DNA of 64,000 nucleotides from Flavobacterium pectinovorum (GCF_006438875.1 NZ_RCZH01000025.1:1945-65944), one strand, 5' to 3'. Positions 1-10,999 are shown, counted from the first letter of the stretch. The notes: generated by a model not told the origin, from the letters alone. Translations and numbers: made by a program.

Positions 1-3000
1 CAGGATCTTATAATATTGAAGTTAAAGATGCTAAAGAATGTATCTCAGTATTAATTCCGGTAACAGTTGGTACGCCAGTAGCATTATCAGCGAGTTCGTC
101 GATAACAGCTCCATTGAATTGTACTACAGGAAATGCGCCAACAAAAGCTGTTGTAACCGTAGTTGGAATAGACGGAACATCGCCATACCAATACAGTTAT
201 GATGGAGGCTTAACATACTCTACAAATGATAAATACGAAACATACGCAGGAATTAGATTCGATGTTTATGTTATGGATGCCAACGGATGTAAGTTCAAAT
301 TAGCAGATGGAGTTAATGTTCCGGCATTAAACGCTCCAACTGATATGGACATTACAGGAACTCTAGTATTCTGTCAGCCAGCTGCCAGACAAACAAGTAC
401 AGTTACAATAAATTCAGTAACTAAGGGAGTTGGTACACCACAATTTGAGATTTTATCTCCAATTGTAAGAGCAAAACAGTTATTAAATGTATTTGCAGGA
501 TTGGCTCCAAGTAATGATCCTTATATATTCCAGGTTACAGACGCAAACGGATGTACGTATCAGGAATCTTATATTGTAAAACCAGCAATAGTTATTACAG
601 TTGCTGCAGGATCAACTACCGATCCTTCTTGTAATGGTGGAGCAAATGGTTCAGCGAAATTTAATGTAGATAATTTCACAGGAACTTATTCAGCAGCACT
701 TATTGCAGGAACGGGAACGGTATCTCAAGTAGGTAAAGTTGTGACAGTTACAGGACTTGTAGCAGGATCTTATACTTTAGAAGTTACGGACAATGTTACA
801 GGATGTAAAAACACTGCAACTATTAAAATAGGAGAGCCAGCTGTTCTGGACGTTAAATTAATTTCTCAAACAGCAGCAAATTGTTATTCAGGAGCTATTG
901 TTACAGTAAAAGGAATTGGAGGAACACCGAAATACAAATATGCATTTGTTGTTTCTGGAGCGACACCACTTGCCGGGGATTATTTTGAAGAGGATTTTGC
1001 AGTTTTAGATTTTGCAAAAGGACCTAACTGGGATGTTTATGTACTAGATGCAAACCTAACATGTTCTAATAAATTAGCGATAACAATTACTAAAGATGAT
1101 GCACCAACAATAGATGTTATCACAGATAAATATTGTTATACAGGTGGTCCGGTTCCAATTAAAATTAATGGTACGACTGATCCGGATATCGTAAATCCAC
1201 CAATGTACAGCATTGGAAACGGATATTATTTAAGTCCTAATTTCACATTAAATGCACCAGGAACGTACGACTTCTATATTAAAGACGGTAATGGTTGTAT
1301 TGCACATGCGAAATACACATTAAAACAAGAATTATTATTACAGGCAACACTTGTACAAGATTTGAATTGTACAACAAATGATGCTACGATTACATTATTG
1401 GCGACTCAGGGAACAGGAATATATCCTACTTTCCAAGTTTCCAAAGATGGAGGTCTTTATAATACAGTTACATCACCGTATAAACCTACAGTAGCAGGAA
1501 CTTATACATTCAAAGTAAATGATGGTCAATGTGATGCGGTTTCTATACCAGTAGTTATTACACCAATTACAACTTCAAAATTTACAACTACTCACGTTGA
1601 TGTAAGATGTAAAGGAGATTCTAACGGTAGTATAACCGTTACAGCTTCAAATGGAGTTGCACCTTATGAATACAGTATTAATGGAGCAGCATTTGGTTCA
1701 TTGAATGTTTTCTCTGGATTAAAAGCAGGTACTTATACTATTGTAGTTAGAGATGCTAAAAAATGTCCATCGCTTCCAGTTGATGTTACAATTGCAGAAC
1801 CGGAAACATTAACAGCAACTCATGTGGTAACACCATTTACATGTAGTACAACAAATACTGCACAAGATGCTTTCATCACACTAACAGCTCATGATGGTAC
1901 AACGCCATATAGTTATAGTTTTGATAATGGAGTAACTTTTGGAACTTCTCCGGTACATACCATGAATGCTGCAGGAACAATTAACTATGTAATTGTAGAC
2001 ATTAATGGTTGTAGAGCAACAGGATCAGCGACAGTTGTTCCTTATACACGACCTACTAAGTTTGATATTGCTACAACACCAATTTATTGTAAAACTGCAG
2101 GTGGTTTCAGTACAATATCTGTAGATCCAACAACTATTGTTGGAGGAGTTGCACCATACAAATATGCAATAATCAGCCCGGCAGCTTCGGCTACTGCGCC
2201 AAGTGCAGTAAATAGTTTTGCTGGTTTATTGCCTGATACTTATGTAATAGAAGTTACTGACGCTAACGGTTGCAGCACAACAAATTCGATTATTGTTAAA
2301 AAAGCAAGCGAAATTAATGTTGAGGCTCAATTATTAAGTGATGTATTATGTAATGCAGGATCAACAGGATCAATTGCATTCACAGTAAGTAACTACATTA
2401 CAGTTAATAATTATGATTTTGGATTAAATCCGAATAATGGAACATTTACACAAACTGGAGATGTTATTACGTACACAGGATTAACTGCGGGTAAATATAC
2501 TTTCACGGTTACGGATAGAACTTCAGGATGTACAGACAGTGTAGTTGATTTTGAAATCAAACAACCAACTGCAGCGCTTACATTTACGACTGTGGCAACA
2601 AATATTAGTTGTAACAATAAAAATGCGACAATTACTGTAACTGCTACAGGTGGAACACAGGCTTACAGTTATGCAGCGGTTGTTGCAGGTAAACCGGCTC
2701 CAACAACTTTCAGTGCAGATAACAAAATTGTGGTAGACACTAATAATGGTGTAGATATGGTTTGGGATGTTTATGTGAAAGATCTGAACGGATGTTCAGC
2801 AGCTATACAACAGCAAACTATTTCAGTAGATCCATTACCAAGTGCTATTGCAGCAATTGTTACAAGTCAATGTGCAAGTCCGGCAGGAACGTATGAATTT
2901 ATAGTTTCGGCTACAGGAGTAGCTCCTTTACAATATAGTATTGGAGGTGATTTCCAAACAGATCCTAAATTTGTTGTAACAGCTCCGGGATCTTATAACA

Positions 3001-6000
3001 TTACAGTAAAAGATGCCAACGGATGTACAACAACTGTAAATGCAGCGGTTGTTATTGAAGGTGCTTTAGATTTACAAGTTCAGACTAAAGCTTTACCAAG
3101 TTGTGATTTCCAAGACGGAATTGTAATTGCTAAAGCGACAGGAGGTTCAGGAAGTTACAAATATAGTTCTGGGGCTTATATCCCGGTTATAGTAGGAACT
3201 ACTGCCACATTCAACAATATGCCTGCGGGAACTCATACAATATTGGTAAGAGACCTTGTAAACGGTTGTACAGATACTGTAACTGTTGAGTTGAAAAAAG
3301 CAACAGAAATTACAGGTTTAAGTTTAACTGGTAACGATGTTTCTTGTAATGGAGGTTCTGACGGATTAATTATCGTTAACCTGGATCCGGTTAAAGACGG
3401 AGTAAATGATAACCCGGTTTACATGTACACGTTGACTGGAACAACAGTAGGAGGAACTCCGGTAAGTACAATTCCGCAGGAATCAAATGTATTTGATAAC
3501 CTTGAAGCAGGAGATTATACAGTACTGGTTACTTCAGGAAGAGGTTGTCATGCTCAGGTAGATAAACGAATCAAACAGCCTAAAGCGATTATAGTTAATG
3601 CTCCGGTTGTGACATCATTTAAATGTACAACAGGGACAAACGCGGTAAATTTTGCTACAATTACTGTTAATTCAGTTCTGGAAGGTTCAGGTAAATATGT
3701 TCGTTATGAGTTTAGTAAAAACGGAGTAGTAGTTCAAAACACGGACTCGAATGTTTATACTGAGTTTGATCTTAAAGGTGGTTCTTATACTGTAAGAGTA
3801 TTTGATGATAAAGGTTGTGAAGGTTCTTGGACAACTCCAATTATTATTGACTCATTCATAACAATGGATAAAGTTAACGTGGCAGTTGTTAAACCAATTA
3901 CTTGTCTTGCAAACGAAACAATTCAGGTTTCTGTTGCAACAACAGGAGGAACGCCAGCTTTATTAAGCTATACGCTTACAGGAGTAAACGGAACAGTCTT
4001 TAGTGAAACTAATTCAACAGGATTATTTAAAGACTTAGCAATTGGTAACTATCAAATTACTGTTTTCAACGCGACAACAGGTTGTACAATAACAGATTAC
4101 CACTATGTATTTGATCCTAACACTTTTGCGATTGATGTTAAATCAGTGAAAAACGAACTTTGTTATGGAGATGCAGACGGAAGTGTTAATTTGACTTTTG
4201 TTGACAACCAATTAGTTCCAATAAATGATGCAGGACCATTTACTTATGTAATTACAGGTCCGGTTCCAAGCACTGGAACGACGACTTCTGCAGGACCAAT
4301 TTTGGTTTCAGGATTAAAAGCGGGAGTGTATACTGTTACAGCAACATTGAGCGACATTAACGGTCCTTCTTGTACCGTAACAAATACATTTACGATTGAT
4401 CAGGCAGCAGCTGCTTTAGTAGCAACTAAAACACAATCAGAGATTACTTGTCTTGCAGGTAATAAAGATGGTGTGATAACTGCATCAGCAACAGGAGGAT
4501 GGCCAGGTGACTATTTATATGAGTTAAGATTAGGTACGACAATTGTAAAAGGTTACAGTACTTCACCGGTATTTGAGAATTTAACAGCAGGAGATTATAC
4601 TGTTTATGTTAAAGATAGTCATGGTTGTGAAGCGTTTGTTAATGCTAAACTAGTAAACCCAAAACCAATAAAAATTCAGATAAGTGCAACTCCAATGTTA
4701 ACTTGTTTTGATAATGAGAACGGCGTTGTGACTATTGACTCAGTAACTGGTGGTTCAGGAAATTATACTTATACATTAAACGGTGTATTAGCTGATGGAA
4801 CTGTAATCGTTGTGGAATCACAAGGTACTAACCAATTTACAGGATTAAAAGCGGGAACTTATACAGTTACAGCAAAAGATACCTGGAGTTGTGAGAACAT
4901 TTCTAACAAAGTAGTTATTGATCAGCCAACAGAAGTAAAACCTTCTTTAACTATATCAAGAAATGAAACATGTCAATTAGTACCAATCTTGAAACTTACA
5001 GTAACAGGTGGAAATGCGCCATATTACTATAGTGAAGACGGAACAAATTATTCAGCTTCATTTAATTCAACCATTGATATTACATTGCCAAAAACAACTG
5101 TAAGTAAGGATTACCAATATTTTGTAAAAGACCAAAATGGATGTGTTAGCACTGTATCAAACATCGTTAACGTTCCGGTAATTCCAAAATTAGATTTTAC
5201 AACTCTTGTAGATGTAGATATTAAATGTAAAGGAAGTGCCGAAGGTACAATTACAGCTATAGCAACAGGAGGTTTAGGAAACTATGTATATACATTGCTA
5301 GACGCTGCGGGAGTTAATATTACACCAGCACCAACACAGCTTACTCCAGGAGTATTTACTGGATTGCCAGTTGGAAAATACATAGTAAAACTAGAAAGTT
5401 CTGATTGTTCATTGAACTCAGCAGTAGTTGAAATATCAGAGCCTAACGTAGTATTATCAGCTACTGCGATACCAACAGACATTACTTGTAATGGTTACAA
5501 TAATGGAAAAATTACTGTAAATGCTGCAGGTGGAACAGGAGTTTACAAATATGCAATAGAACCTGAATTCAGACAGTTCTTTGACAAAAATGTATTCGAA
5601 AACTTGAAACCAGGCTTCTATGATGTATTAGTTCAGGACGAAAATGAATGTTACATATTCATCAAAGATGTCGAAGTAAAAGAACCAGCCCCATTATCTG
5701 GAGCATTAGTAGACGGTACTTTATTCCCTGAAACATGTGCTGGAGAGAAAGATGGTGCGTTTAGTATTATACTTTCAGGAGGTACATTAGATTATAAAGT
5801 GAGTCTGGATTCAGAAGCCGGACCATTTACTCAAGGTACTCCAGGTCAGACAACATTTGATTTTGATAATCTGTCAGGAGGTCCTCATGTTGTTTATTTT
5901 GTAGATGCATCAGGTTGTAACGGTCAGGTAGACATCGCAATGGATTATGCAGTAACGCTTAATCCAACAAATGAAGTTAACTATGACTGTGTGAACAATG

Positions 6001-6668
6001 CAGCTTCGAATATGGTAACAGTAGATCCTGGTTATGATGGAGATCCTGCTGACATTGATTACAGTTTAGATGGTGGTAAATGGCAAATGAATAACATCTT
6101 TACAGGTCTTACACCAGGCGATCACACAATTACAGTGAGACATACAAATGGATGTAAAGCAGAAACAAGCTTCAACATAAAAGTTGTTAATCCGTTACTA
6201 TTGACTTTATCTGAAGAGAAAGGTGTTTGGAACGTGATCACAGCAACTGCTACAGGCGGAAGCGGAAATTATGAATACAGTATAGATGGTATCAACTTTA
6301 GTTCTGAAAATAAATTCACGATCTATAAAACAGATACTTATACAATTACAGTTAGAGATAAAAACGGTTGTACAGATACAAAATCTATCCCGGTTAAATA
6401 TGTAGATGTATGTCTGCCTAATTATTTCACACCAGATGGTACTTACTATACCGGATGGGGACCTGGATGTACAAACATTTATACTAATTTAATATTCTCA
6501 ATTTTCGACAGATACGGACGTGAAATCGCTAAATACCATTACGGTCAAAAATGGGATGGTAGGTATAACGGTCAAGAATTGCCTTCAGGTGATTACTGGT
6601 ATGTTCTTAAACTAAATGACGAGAAAGATGCAAGAGAGTTTGTTGGACATTTCACTTTATACAGATAA
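1..6668 (+). CDS. sprB: SprB-like giant repeat adhesin, 3' part (gliding motility, T9SS cargo)
   Basis: The reading frame is already open at base 3 and runs about 2,220 codons to the stop, so the true start lies upstream of the window. Nearly all of it consists of roughly two dozen degenerate units of about 75-90 residues. Each has a cysteine near the start (as in TCNG), a GG..PY.YS core, an F..L.AGTYT segment and an end like V.D.NGC. This is the SprB repeat pattern of flavobacterial cell-surface adhesins. The last 85 or so residues (YFTPDG, FDRYGREI, WDGRYNGQ, LPSGDYWYVL) form a gliding-motility-type C-terminal domain, the type B T9SS signal. SprB is carried along the cell surface by the gliding machinery, and sprF directly follows, as in Flavobacterium johnsoniae. 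The family is clear. The exact orthologue is inferred from context, because other SprB-like paralogues also sit beside PorP/SprF genes. Confidence 0.8.
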   Translation, partial: GSYNIEVKDAKECISVLIPVTVGTPVALSASSSITAPLNCTTGNAPTKAVVTVVGIDGTSPYQYSYDGGLTYSTNDKYETYAGIRFDVYVMDANGCKFKLADGVNVPALNAPTDMDITGTLVFCQPAARQTSTVTINSVTKGVGTPQFEILSPIVRAKQLLNVFAGLAPSNDPYIFQVTDANGCTYQESYIVKPAIVITVAAGSTTDPSCNGGANGSAKFNVDNFTGTYSAALIAGTGTVSQVGKVVTVTGLVAGSYTLEVTDNVTGCKNTATIKIGEPAVLDVKLISQTAANCYSGAIVTVKGIGGTPKYKYAFVVSGATPLAGDYFEEDFAVLDFAKGPNWDVYVLDANLTCSNKLAITITKDDAPTIDVITDKYCYTGGPVPIKINGTTDPDIVNPPMYSIGNGYYLSPNFTLNAPGTYDFYIKDGNGCIAHAKYTLKQELLLQATLVQDLNCTTNDATITLLATQGTGIYPTFQVSKDGGLYNTVTSPYKPTVAGTYTFKVNDGQCDAVSIPVVITPITTSKFTTTHVDVRCKGDSNGSITVTASNGVAPYEYSINGAAFGSLNVFSGLKAGTYTIVVRDAKKCPSLPVDVTIAEPETLTATHVVTPFTCSTTNTAQDAFITLTAHDGTTPYSYSFDNGVTFGTSPVHTMNAAGTINYVIVDINGCRATGSATVVPYTRPTKFDIATTPIYCKTAGGFSTISVDPTTIVGGVAPYKYAIISPAASATAPSAVNSFAGLLPDTYVIEVTDANGCSTTNSIIVKKASEINVEAQLLSDVLCNAGSTGSIAFTVSNYITVNNYDFGLNPNNGTFTQTGDVITYTGLTAGKYTFTVTDRTSGCTDSVVDFEIKQPTAALTFTTVATNISCNNKNATITVTATGGTQAYSYAAVVAGKPAPTTFSADNKIVVDTNNGVDMVWDVYVKDLNGCSAAIQQQTISVDPLPSAIAAIVTSQCASPAGTYEFIVSATGVAPLQYSIGGDFQTDPKFVVTAPGSYNITVKDANGCTTTVNAAVVIEGALDLQVQTKALPSCDFQDGIVIAKATGGSGSYKYSSGAYIPVIVGTTATFNNMPAGTHTILVRDLVNGCTDTVTVELKKATEITGLSLTGNDVSCNGGSDGLIIVNLDPVKDGVNDNPVYMYTLTGTTVGGTPVSTIPQESNVFDNLEAGDYTVLVTSGRGCHAQVDKRIKQPKAIIVNAPVVTSFKCTTGTNAVNFATITVNSVLEGSGKYVRYEFSKNGVVVQNTDSNVYTEFDLKGGSYTVRVFDDKGCEGSWTTPIIIDSFITMDKVNVAVVKPITCLANETIQVSVATTGGTPALLSYTLTGVNGTVFSETNSTGLFKDLAIGNYQITVFNATTGCTITDYHYVFDPNTFAIDVKSVKNELCYGDADGSVNLTFVDNQLVPINDAGPFTYVITGPVPSTGTTTSAGPILVSGLKAGVYTVTATLSDINGPSCTVTNTFTIDQAAAALVATKTQSEITCLAGNKDGVITASATGGWPGDYLYELRLGTTIVKGYSTSPVFENLTAGDYTVYVKDSHGCEAFVNAKLVNPKPIKIQISATPMLTCFDNENGVVTIDSVTGGSGNYTYTLNGVLADGTVIVVESQGTNQFTGLKAGTYTVTAKDTWSCENISNKVVIDQPTEVKPSLTISRNETCQLVPILKLTVTGGNAPYYYSEDGTNYSASFNSTIDITLPKTTVSKDYQYFVKDQNGCVSTVSNIVNVPVIPKLDFTTLVDVDIKCKGSAEGTITAIATGGLGNYVYTLLDAAGVNITPAPTQLTPGVFTGLPVGKYIVKLESSDCSLNSAVVEISEPNVVLSATAIPTDITCNGYNNGKITVNAAGGTGVYKYAIEPEFRQFFDKNVFENLKPGFYDVLVQDENECYIFIKDVEVKEPAPLSGALVDGTLFPETCAGEKDGAFSIILSGGTLDYKVSLDSEAGPFTQGTPGQTTFDFDNLSGGPHVVYFVDASGCNGQVDIAMDYAVTLNPTNEVNYDCVNNAASNMVTVDPGYDGDPADIDYSLDGGKWQMNNIFTGLTPGDHTITVRHTNGCKAETSFNIKVVNPLLLTLSEEKGVWNVITATATGGSGNYEYSIDGINFSSENKFTIYKTDTYTITVRDKNGCTDTKSIPVKYVDVCLPNYFTPDGTYYTGWGPGCTNIYTNLIFSIFDRYGREIAKYHYGQKWDGRYNGQELPSGDYWYVLKLNDEKDAREFVGHFTLYR

Positions 6669-6711
6669 CAAAATAACAGCCCCTATGATGTTATCTAAAA
6701 AAATTATTACA

Positions 6712-7689
6712 ATGAAAAAATTAATTTTATCCTTAGTACTCATGGCTGTAACAACAAGTTACAGCCAAGAGTTAAACCTACCAGTGTTTACTCAGTATTT
6801 GGCTGATAACCCTTTTGTGCTTTCTCCTGCTTATGCAGGTATTGGTGATAATCTTAGAATTAGAGCCAATGGATTAACCCAATGGGTTGGAATTAAGGAT
6901 GCCCCGGAGAATCAATCGCTATATGTCGATTTTAGAGTTTTGGACCGTTCCGGAGTTGGTATCTCGCTTTACAATGATAAAAACGGATATACCAGACAAA
7001 CCGGTGCTAAAGTGTCTTTTGCACATCACATTATTTTGGATTATTACTCAAAGCAGTATTTGTCATTTGGACTTTCATACAACTTTAATACATTCAAAAT
7101 AGATACAGACGAGTTCAACACAGATCCATACGAACATCCTGTTATTGATCCGTCAGTTACAGATAATCGCTATAATGCAAACAACAACTTTGATATTAGT
7201 GCTTTATATCGTAATAAAAACTTTTTTGTAAGTTTTAATGCCAATAACGTTCTAAAGAAAAACACCAATAAATACAGAGGAGTTGAACCTAATTTACTTT
7301 CAAACTATCAGGTTTATTCAGGCTATACTTTTAAAGATAAAGAAAACAGTCGTATTGAATATGAACCATCAATGTATTTTCAATACTTTGCTAGTGATAA
7401 AAGATCTTCAACCGATTTAAACTTCAAGTACAGACGTTACAATCGGTACGAAGATTATTATTGGATAGGAGTTTCATATCGTTTCCTGAACGATCAGTTC
7501 CCAAAGCCATTATCAGTAGGACCAATGGCCGGATTCATGAAGTCTAAATTCTATTTTGGATATTCTTATCAAGTAATGTTCAATGATCTTGGAGCTTACA
7601 ATACCGGTACACACGTAATCACAATTGGATTCGACTTCTTACAAGCAATCAGTGATTGTCCTTGTACACAAGGACCTGTTCATGATTAA
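6712..7689 (+). CDS. sprF: PorP/SprF family outer-membrane protein
   Basis: A protein of about 325 residues with a signal peptide (MKKLILSLVLMAVTTSYSQ) followed by the PorP/SprF pattern: FTQYLADNPFVLSPAYAG near the N-terminus and many aromatic, strand-like segments that fit a membrane beta-barrel. Proteins of this family assist secretion or surface attachment of a T9SS type B cargo encoded next door, here the SprB-like adhesin that ends 43 bases upstream. I chose the ATG at 6712 because it gives a clean signal peptide. In-frame ATGs at 6685 and 6688 would add 8-9 residues. Same strand and close spacing suggest one operon with the adhesin gene. The family call is firm and the sprF name rests on synteny. 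Confidence 0.8.
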   Translation: MKKLILSLVLMAVTTSYSQELNLPVFTQYLADNPFVLSPAYAGIGDNLRIRANGLTQWVGIKDAPENQSLYVDFRVLDRSGVGISLYNDKNGYTRQTGAKVSFAHHIILDYYSKQYLSFGLSYNFNTFKIDTDEFNTDPYEHPVIDPSVTDNRYNANNNFDISALYRNKNFFVSFNANNVLKKNTNKYRGVEPNLLSNYQVYSGYTFKDKENSRIEYEPSMYFQYFASDKRSSTDLNFKYRRYNRYEDYYWIGVSYRFLNDQFPKPLSVGPMAGFMKSKFYFGYSYQVMFNDLGAYNTGTHVITIGFDFLQAISDCPCTQGPVHD

Positions 7690-7815
7690 TTAGATCTGTA
7701 AGCATTTTTAGCATTTTTAATACATAATTTATTTTTTTTGATAAATTACAACGTTTTCGTTGTTATTGGTGTATTATTTTTAGATTTTTCAAATTTAATA
7801 GTACTTTAAAAGTTC

Positions 7816-7823
7816 TATATTTG
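7816..7823 (+). promoter_or_regulatory. pgk promoter, -7 element
   Basis: TATATTTG matches the Bacteroidota -7 consensus TAnnTTTG and lies 33 bases before the pgk ATG. No clear TTG -33 element stands at the usual distance. Confidence 0.55.
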
Positions 7824-7856
7824 TTTTTCTATCAGAAAAATTAAAAAATTATCAAA

Positions 7857-9044
7857 ATGAAAACTTTAAACGATTTCGATTTTAAAAATAAGAAAGCAAT
7901 TATCCGTGTTGATTTTAATGTGCCACTGGATGAGAATTTTAATGTAACAGATGCAACCCGTATTGAAGCTGCTAAGCCTACAATTGACACAATTTTAGCG
8001 CAAGGCGGAAGCGTAATTTTAATGTCACATTTAGGAAGACCAAAAGGAGTTGAAGAAAGATATTCATTAAAACACATTTTAAAAACAGCTTCTGAAATTT
8101 TAGGACTTCCCGTTAAGTTTGCTGAAAACTGTGTTGGAGAAGTAGCTCAGACAGCTGCTAAAAATTTACAGCCGGGAGAAGTTTTATTATTAGAAAATTT
8201 ACGTTTTCATGCAGAAGAAGAAGCTGGAGATGTTGCTTTTGCAAAAGAATTAGCTTCCCTTGGAGATATCTATGTAAACGATGCTTTTGGAACAGCACAC
8301 AGAGCACACGCATCGACTACAATTATTGCACAATTTTTTCCAACAGAAAAATGTTTCGGAACATTATTGGCTAAAGAAATCGAAAGTTTAAACAAAGTAC
8401 TTAAAAACAGCGAAAAACCGGTAACAGCAGTTTTAGGAGGATCTAAAGTTTCTTCAAAAATTACAGTTATCGAAAACATTCTGGACAAAGTAGATCACAT
8501 GATCATTGGTGGTGGAATGACTTTTACATTCGTTAAAGCACTAGGTGGGAAAATTGGAAATTCTATCTGTGAAGATGATAAACAAGAATTGGCACTTGAA
8601 ATTTTAAGATTAGCTAAAGAAAAAGGAGTTCAAATTCATATTCCGGTTGATGTAATTGCGGCAGATGATTTCTTAAACACTGCAAATACAAAAGTAGTTG
8701 ATGTAAGAGAAATTCCTGACGGATGGCAAGGTCTTGATGCAGGTCCTAAATCATTGGAGAACTTCAAAAAAGTAATTTTAGAGTCAAAAACTATTTTATG
8801 GAATGGTCCATTAGGAGTTTTTGAAATGGAAAGTTTCTCTAAAGGAACAATCGCATTAGGAGATTATATAGCAGAAGCTACAGAAAAAGGCGCTTTTTCA
8901 TTAGTTGGAGGAGGTGATTCAGTTGCTGCTGTAAAACAGTTTGGATTTGAAGATAAAATGAGCTACGTTTCCACTGGTGGCGGGGCAATGCTTGAAATGT
9001 TAGAAGGAAAAGTTTTACCTGGAATCGCAGCGATTTTAGACTAA
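7857..9044 (+). CDS. pgk: Phosphoglycerate kinase
   Basis: A 395-residue protein, the usual length for a bacterial enzyme. Phosphoglycerate kinase transfers a phosphate between 1,3-bisphosphoglycerate and ADP in glycolysis, in the cytoplasm. Visible signatures are RVDFNVPLDE near residue 18, the substrate-binding SHLGRPKG near residue 60, LLLENLRFH, LGGSKVSSKI near residue 200, and the nucleotide-binding GGGDSVAAV near residue 350. The ATG at 7857 begins MKTLNDFDFKNKKAIIRVDFNVP, a typical N-terminus. It has its own promoter and stands apart from the sprF gene, so it is probably transcribed alone. Confidence 0.97.
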   Translation: MKTLNDFDFKNKKAIIRVDFNVPLDENFNVTDATRIEAAKPTIDTILAQGGSVILMSHLGRPKGVEERYSLKHILKTASEILGLPVKFAENCVGEVAQTAAKNLQPGEVLLLENLRFHAEEEAGDVAFAKELASLGDIYVNDAFGTAHRAHASTTIIAQFFPTEKCFGTLLAKEIESLNKVLKNSEKPVTAVLGGSKVSSKITVIENILDKVDHMIIGGGMTFTFVKALGGKIGNSICEDDKQELALEILRLAKEKGVQIHIPVDVIAADDFLNTANTKVVDVREIPDGWQGLDAGPKSLENFKKVILESKTILWNGPLGVFEMESFSKGTIALGDYIAEATEKGAFSLVGGGDSVAAVKQFGFEDKMSYVSTGGGAMLEMLEGKVLPGIAAILD

Positions 9045-9092
9045 AATATCACAATTAACATTTTTTTGCGTATTTTTCATCGTTAATCTATT

Positions 9093-9100
9093 TAAGTTTG
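9093..9100 (+). promoter_or_regulatory. Candidate -7 element for the lytic transglycosylase gene
   Basis: TAAGTTTG fits TAnnTTTG and lies 55 bases before the chosen ATG at 9155. A TTG at 9066-9068 is 24 bases upstream, slightly longer than the normal spacer. Confidence 0.4.
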
Positions 9101-9154
9101 CAAAAGTAAGGCTTCTGTAATGGTTTGAATTATAGGATTTTAAAAAAATGTTAT

Positions 9155-10999
9155 ATGATTGTAAAAAAATTATCAATAGTGGTTTCGGCTTTTTTTTCAA
9201 TGTCGATGTTTGCGCAAGAAGTTGCAACAACATCAACAATAGAAATTAAACCAGAAGTAAAGTTATCTTATCTGGATTCAGTTAAAGGAACTTTCAAAAA
9301 AGATGATGTAGCTACCCGCGTAGATAGTCTCTGGATGAAAGAACTTACAAGTTTAGATATTTATGACGATTTGACAAAAGACATTCAAACCATCAATACA
9401 GACGTTACCGTTGATGAAGAATTGCCAACAGAGTTGCTAAAACAGCGACTTGCAGCAATGAATGAGAAATCACCTTTTGACATTGAATACAATCAAGGAT
9501 TAGAAAATATAATAAAGTCATTTCTTAAGAATCGTAAAAAATCGTTTTCTCGATTAATGGCTTTGTCAGAATATTACTTCCCAATTTTTGAGGACGCTTT
9601 TGCCAAACAAAACGTTCCTTTAGAAATTAAATATTTAGCCGTTGTAGAATCTGCTTTAAATCCTAAAGCAGTTTCTAAAATGGGCGCCACGGGACTTTGG
9701 CAATTCATGTACGGAACCGGAAAACAATACGCACTTAAGATTGATTCTTATATTGACGAACGCAGCGATCCACTTAAAGCTACAGCTGCAGCATCAGAAT
9801 ACATGACCAAGATGTATAACATTTTTGGAGATTGGGAACTGGTTTTGGCTTCTTATAATTCAGGACCGGGAAATGTAACAAAAGCAATTCGTCGCTCTGG
9901 CGGAAAAACAAAGTACTGGGATATTCGCAGTTATCTTCCAAAAGAAACACAAGGTTATGTTCCGGCTTTTTTAGCAACAATGTATCTTTTTGAATACCAT
10001 AAAGAACACGGAATTAATCCCGAAAGAGCTGTTGTTAAAAACTTTGAAACAGACACAATCAATATCAAAAAAGAAATAACATTCAAGCAAATCGCAGATT
10101 TGTTGGACATGCCACAATCTCAAATACAACTTTTAAATCCTTCCTATAAATTAAATGTAGTGCCTTATTATCAGGGAGAACAACATTTCCTGCGTTTACC
10201 GAAGGACAAAATTGCCACTTTCGCTTCAAACGAAAATAAGATCTATGATTATGTTGCCTATCAGTCAGAAAGAAGAACTCTTCCTGCTAAGTTAGCCTTA
10301 AAAGTAGCTCCAAAAGCAAAACCTATGGTAAAAGAGAAACTGGAATTGGCTAAAGATATTCAGTTTTACAAAATTAGAAAAGGAGACAACCTGGGCACAA
10401 TCGCTGCAAAATATGATGTAAATGTTTCGGATTTAAAAAAATGGAACAATCTTAAATCAAATGCAGTTGCACTTGGAAGAACTTTAAAAATTAAATCAGA
10501 CACCGATCCGATTGCTAAAAATATTGAAGAGGCAAAATCATCTCCTGCAGTTGAGAAAAACACCGAAACAGCAATTGCATCTTCTGATGAGAATGAAAAA
10601 TCAAATACAGTAAATCAGGAATATATTGTTGCAGCCGGAGATAATTTGGGAAGTATTGCCAAAAAATTTGGTACGACTGTTGCTGACTTAAAAGATCTAA
10701 ACAATCTAACATCAAATAATGTTGGTTTAGGTAAAACGCTAATTGTCTCAAAAATTATTACTACAGTCGAAGGAAACAATATTACAACGGCAATTGCAGT
10801 AAATAATTCTATGGATCCGTTCAAGAAAAAAGCAGTTTCTGCCAGAACCTTGGGAGAAGATTATTACGTTAAAAAAGGAGATTCGTTATATAGTATTTCT
10901 AAAAAATATCCTGGAATAACAATTTCAGACATTAAAAAATGGAATAATATTAAAGATGGAGATATTAAACCCGGAATGAAGCTTAAAATAAACGGATAA
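9155..10999 (+). CDS. Membrane-bound-type lytic transglycosylase with three LysM domains (MltD-like)
   Basis: A protein of about 614 residues that cleaves the glycan strands of peptidoglycan in the periplasm. The start at 9155 gives a signal peptide ending near SMFAQE. Residues of about 150-280 form the SLT domain: VVESALNP holds the presumed catalytic glutamate, followed by GATGLWQFM and LASYNSGPGNV. Three LysM peptidoglycan-binding modules follow, each with a GDNLG or GDSLYS motif and a KWNN-like end, near residues 400, 490 and 570, separated by low-complexity linkers. The domain order matches MltD. It is flanked by its own leader region and followed 46 bases later by a lipoprotein gene. 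Confidence 0.93.
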   Translation: MIVKKLSIVVSAFFSMSMFAQEVATTSTIEIKPEVKLSYLDSVKGTFKKDDVATRVDSLWMKELTSLDIYDDLTKDIQTINTDVTVDEELPTELLKQRLAAMNEKSPFDIEYNQGLENIIKSFLKNRKKSFSRLMALSEYYFPIFEDAFAKQNVPLEIKYLAVVESALNPKAVSKMGATGLWQFMYGTGKQYALKIDSYIDERSDPLKATAAASEYMTKMYNIFGDWELVLASYNSGPGNVTKAIRRSGGKTKYWDIRSYLPKETQGYVPAFLATMYLFEYHKEHGINPERAVVKNFETDTINIKKEITFKQIADLLDMPQSQIQLLNPSYKLNVVPYYQGEQHFLRLPKDKIATFASNENKIYDYVAYQSERRTLPAKLALKVAPKAKPMVKEKLELAKDIQFYKIRKGDNLGTIAAKYDVNVSDLKKWNNLKSNAVALGRTLKIKSDTDPIAKNIEEAKSSPAVEKNTETAIASSDENEKSNTVNQEYIVAAGDNLGSIAKKFGTTVADLKDLNNLTSNNVGLGKTLIVSKIITTVEGNNITTAIAVNNSMDPFKKKAVSARTLGEDYYVKKGDSLYSISKKYPGITISDIKKWNNIKDGDIKPGMKLKING

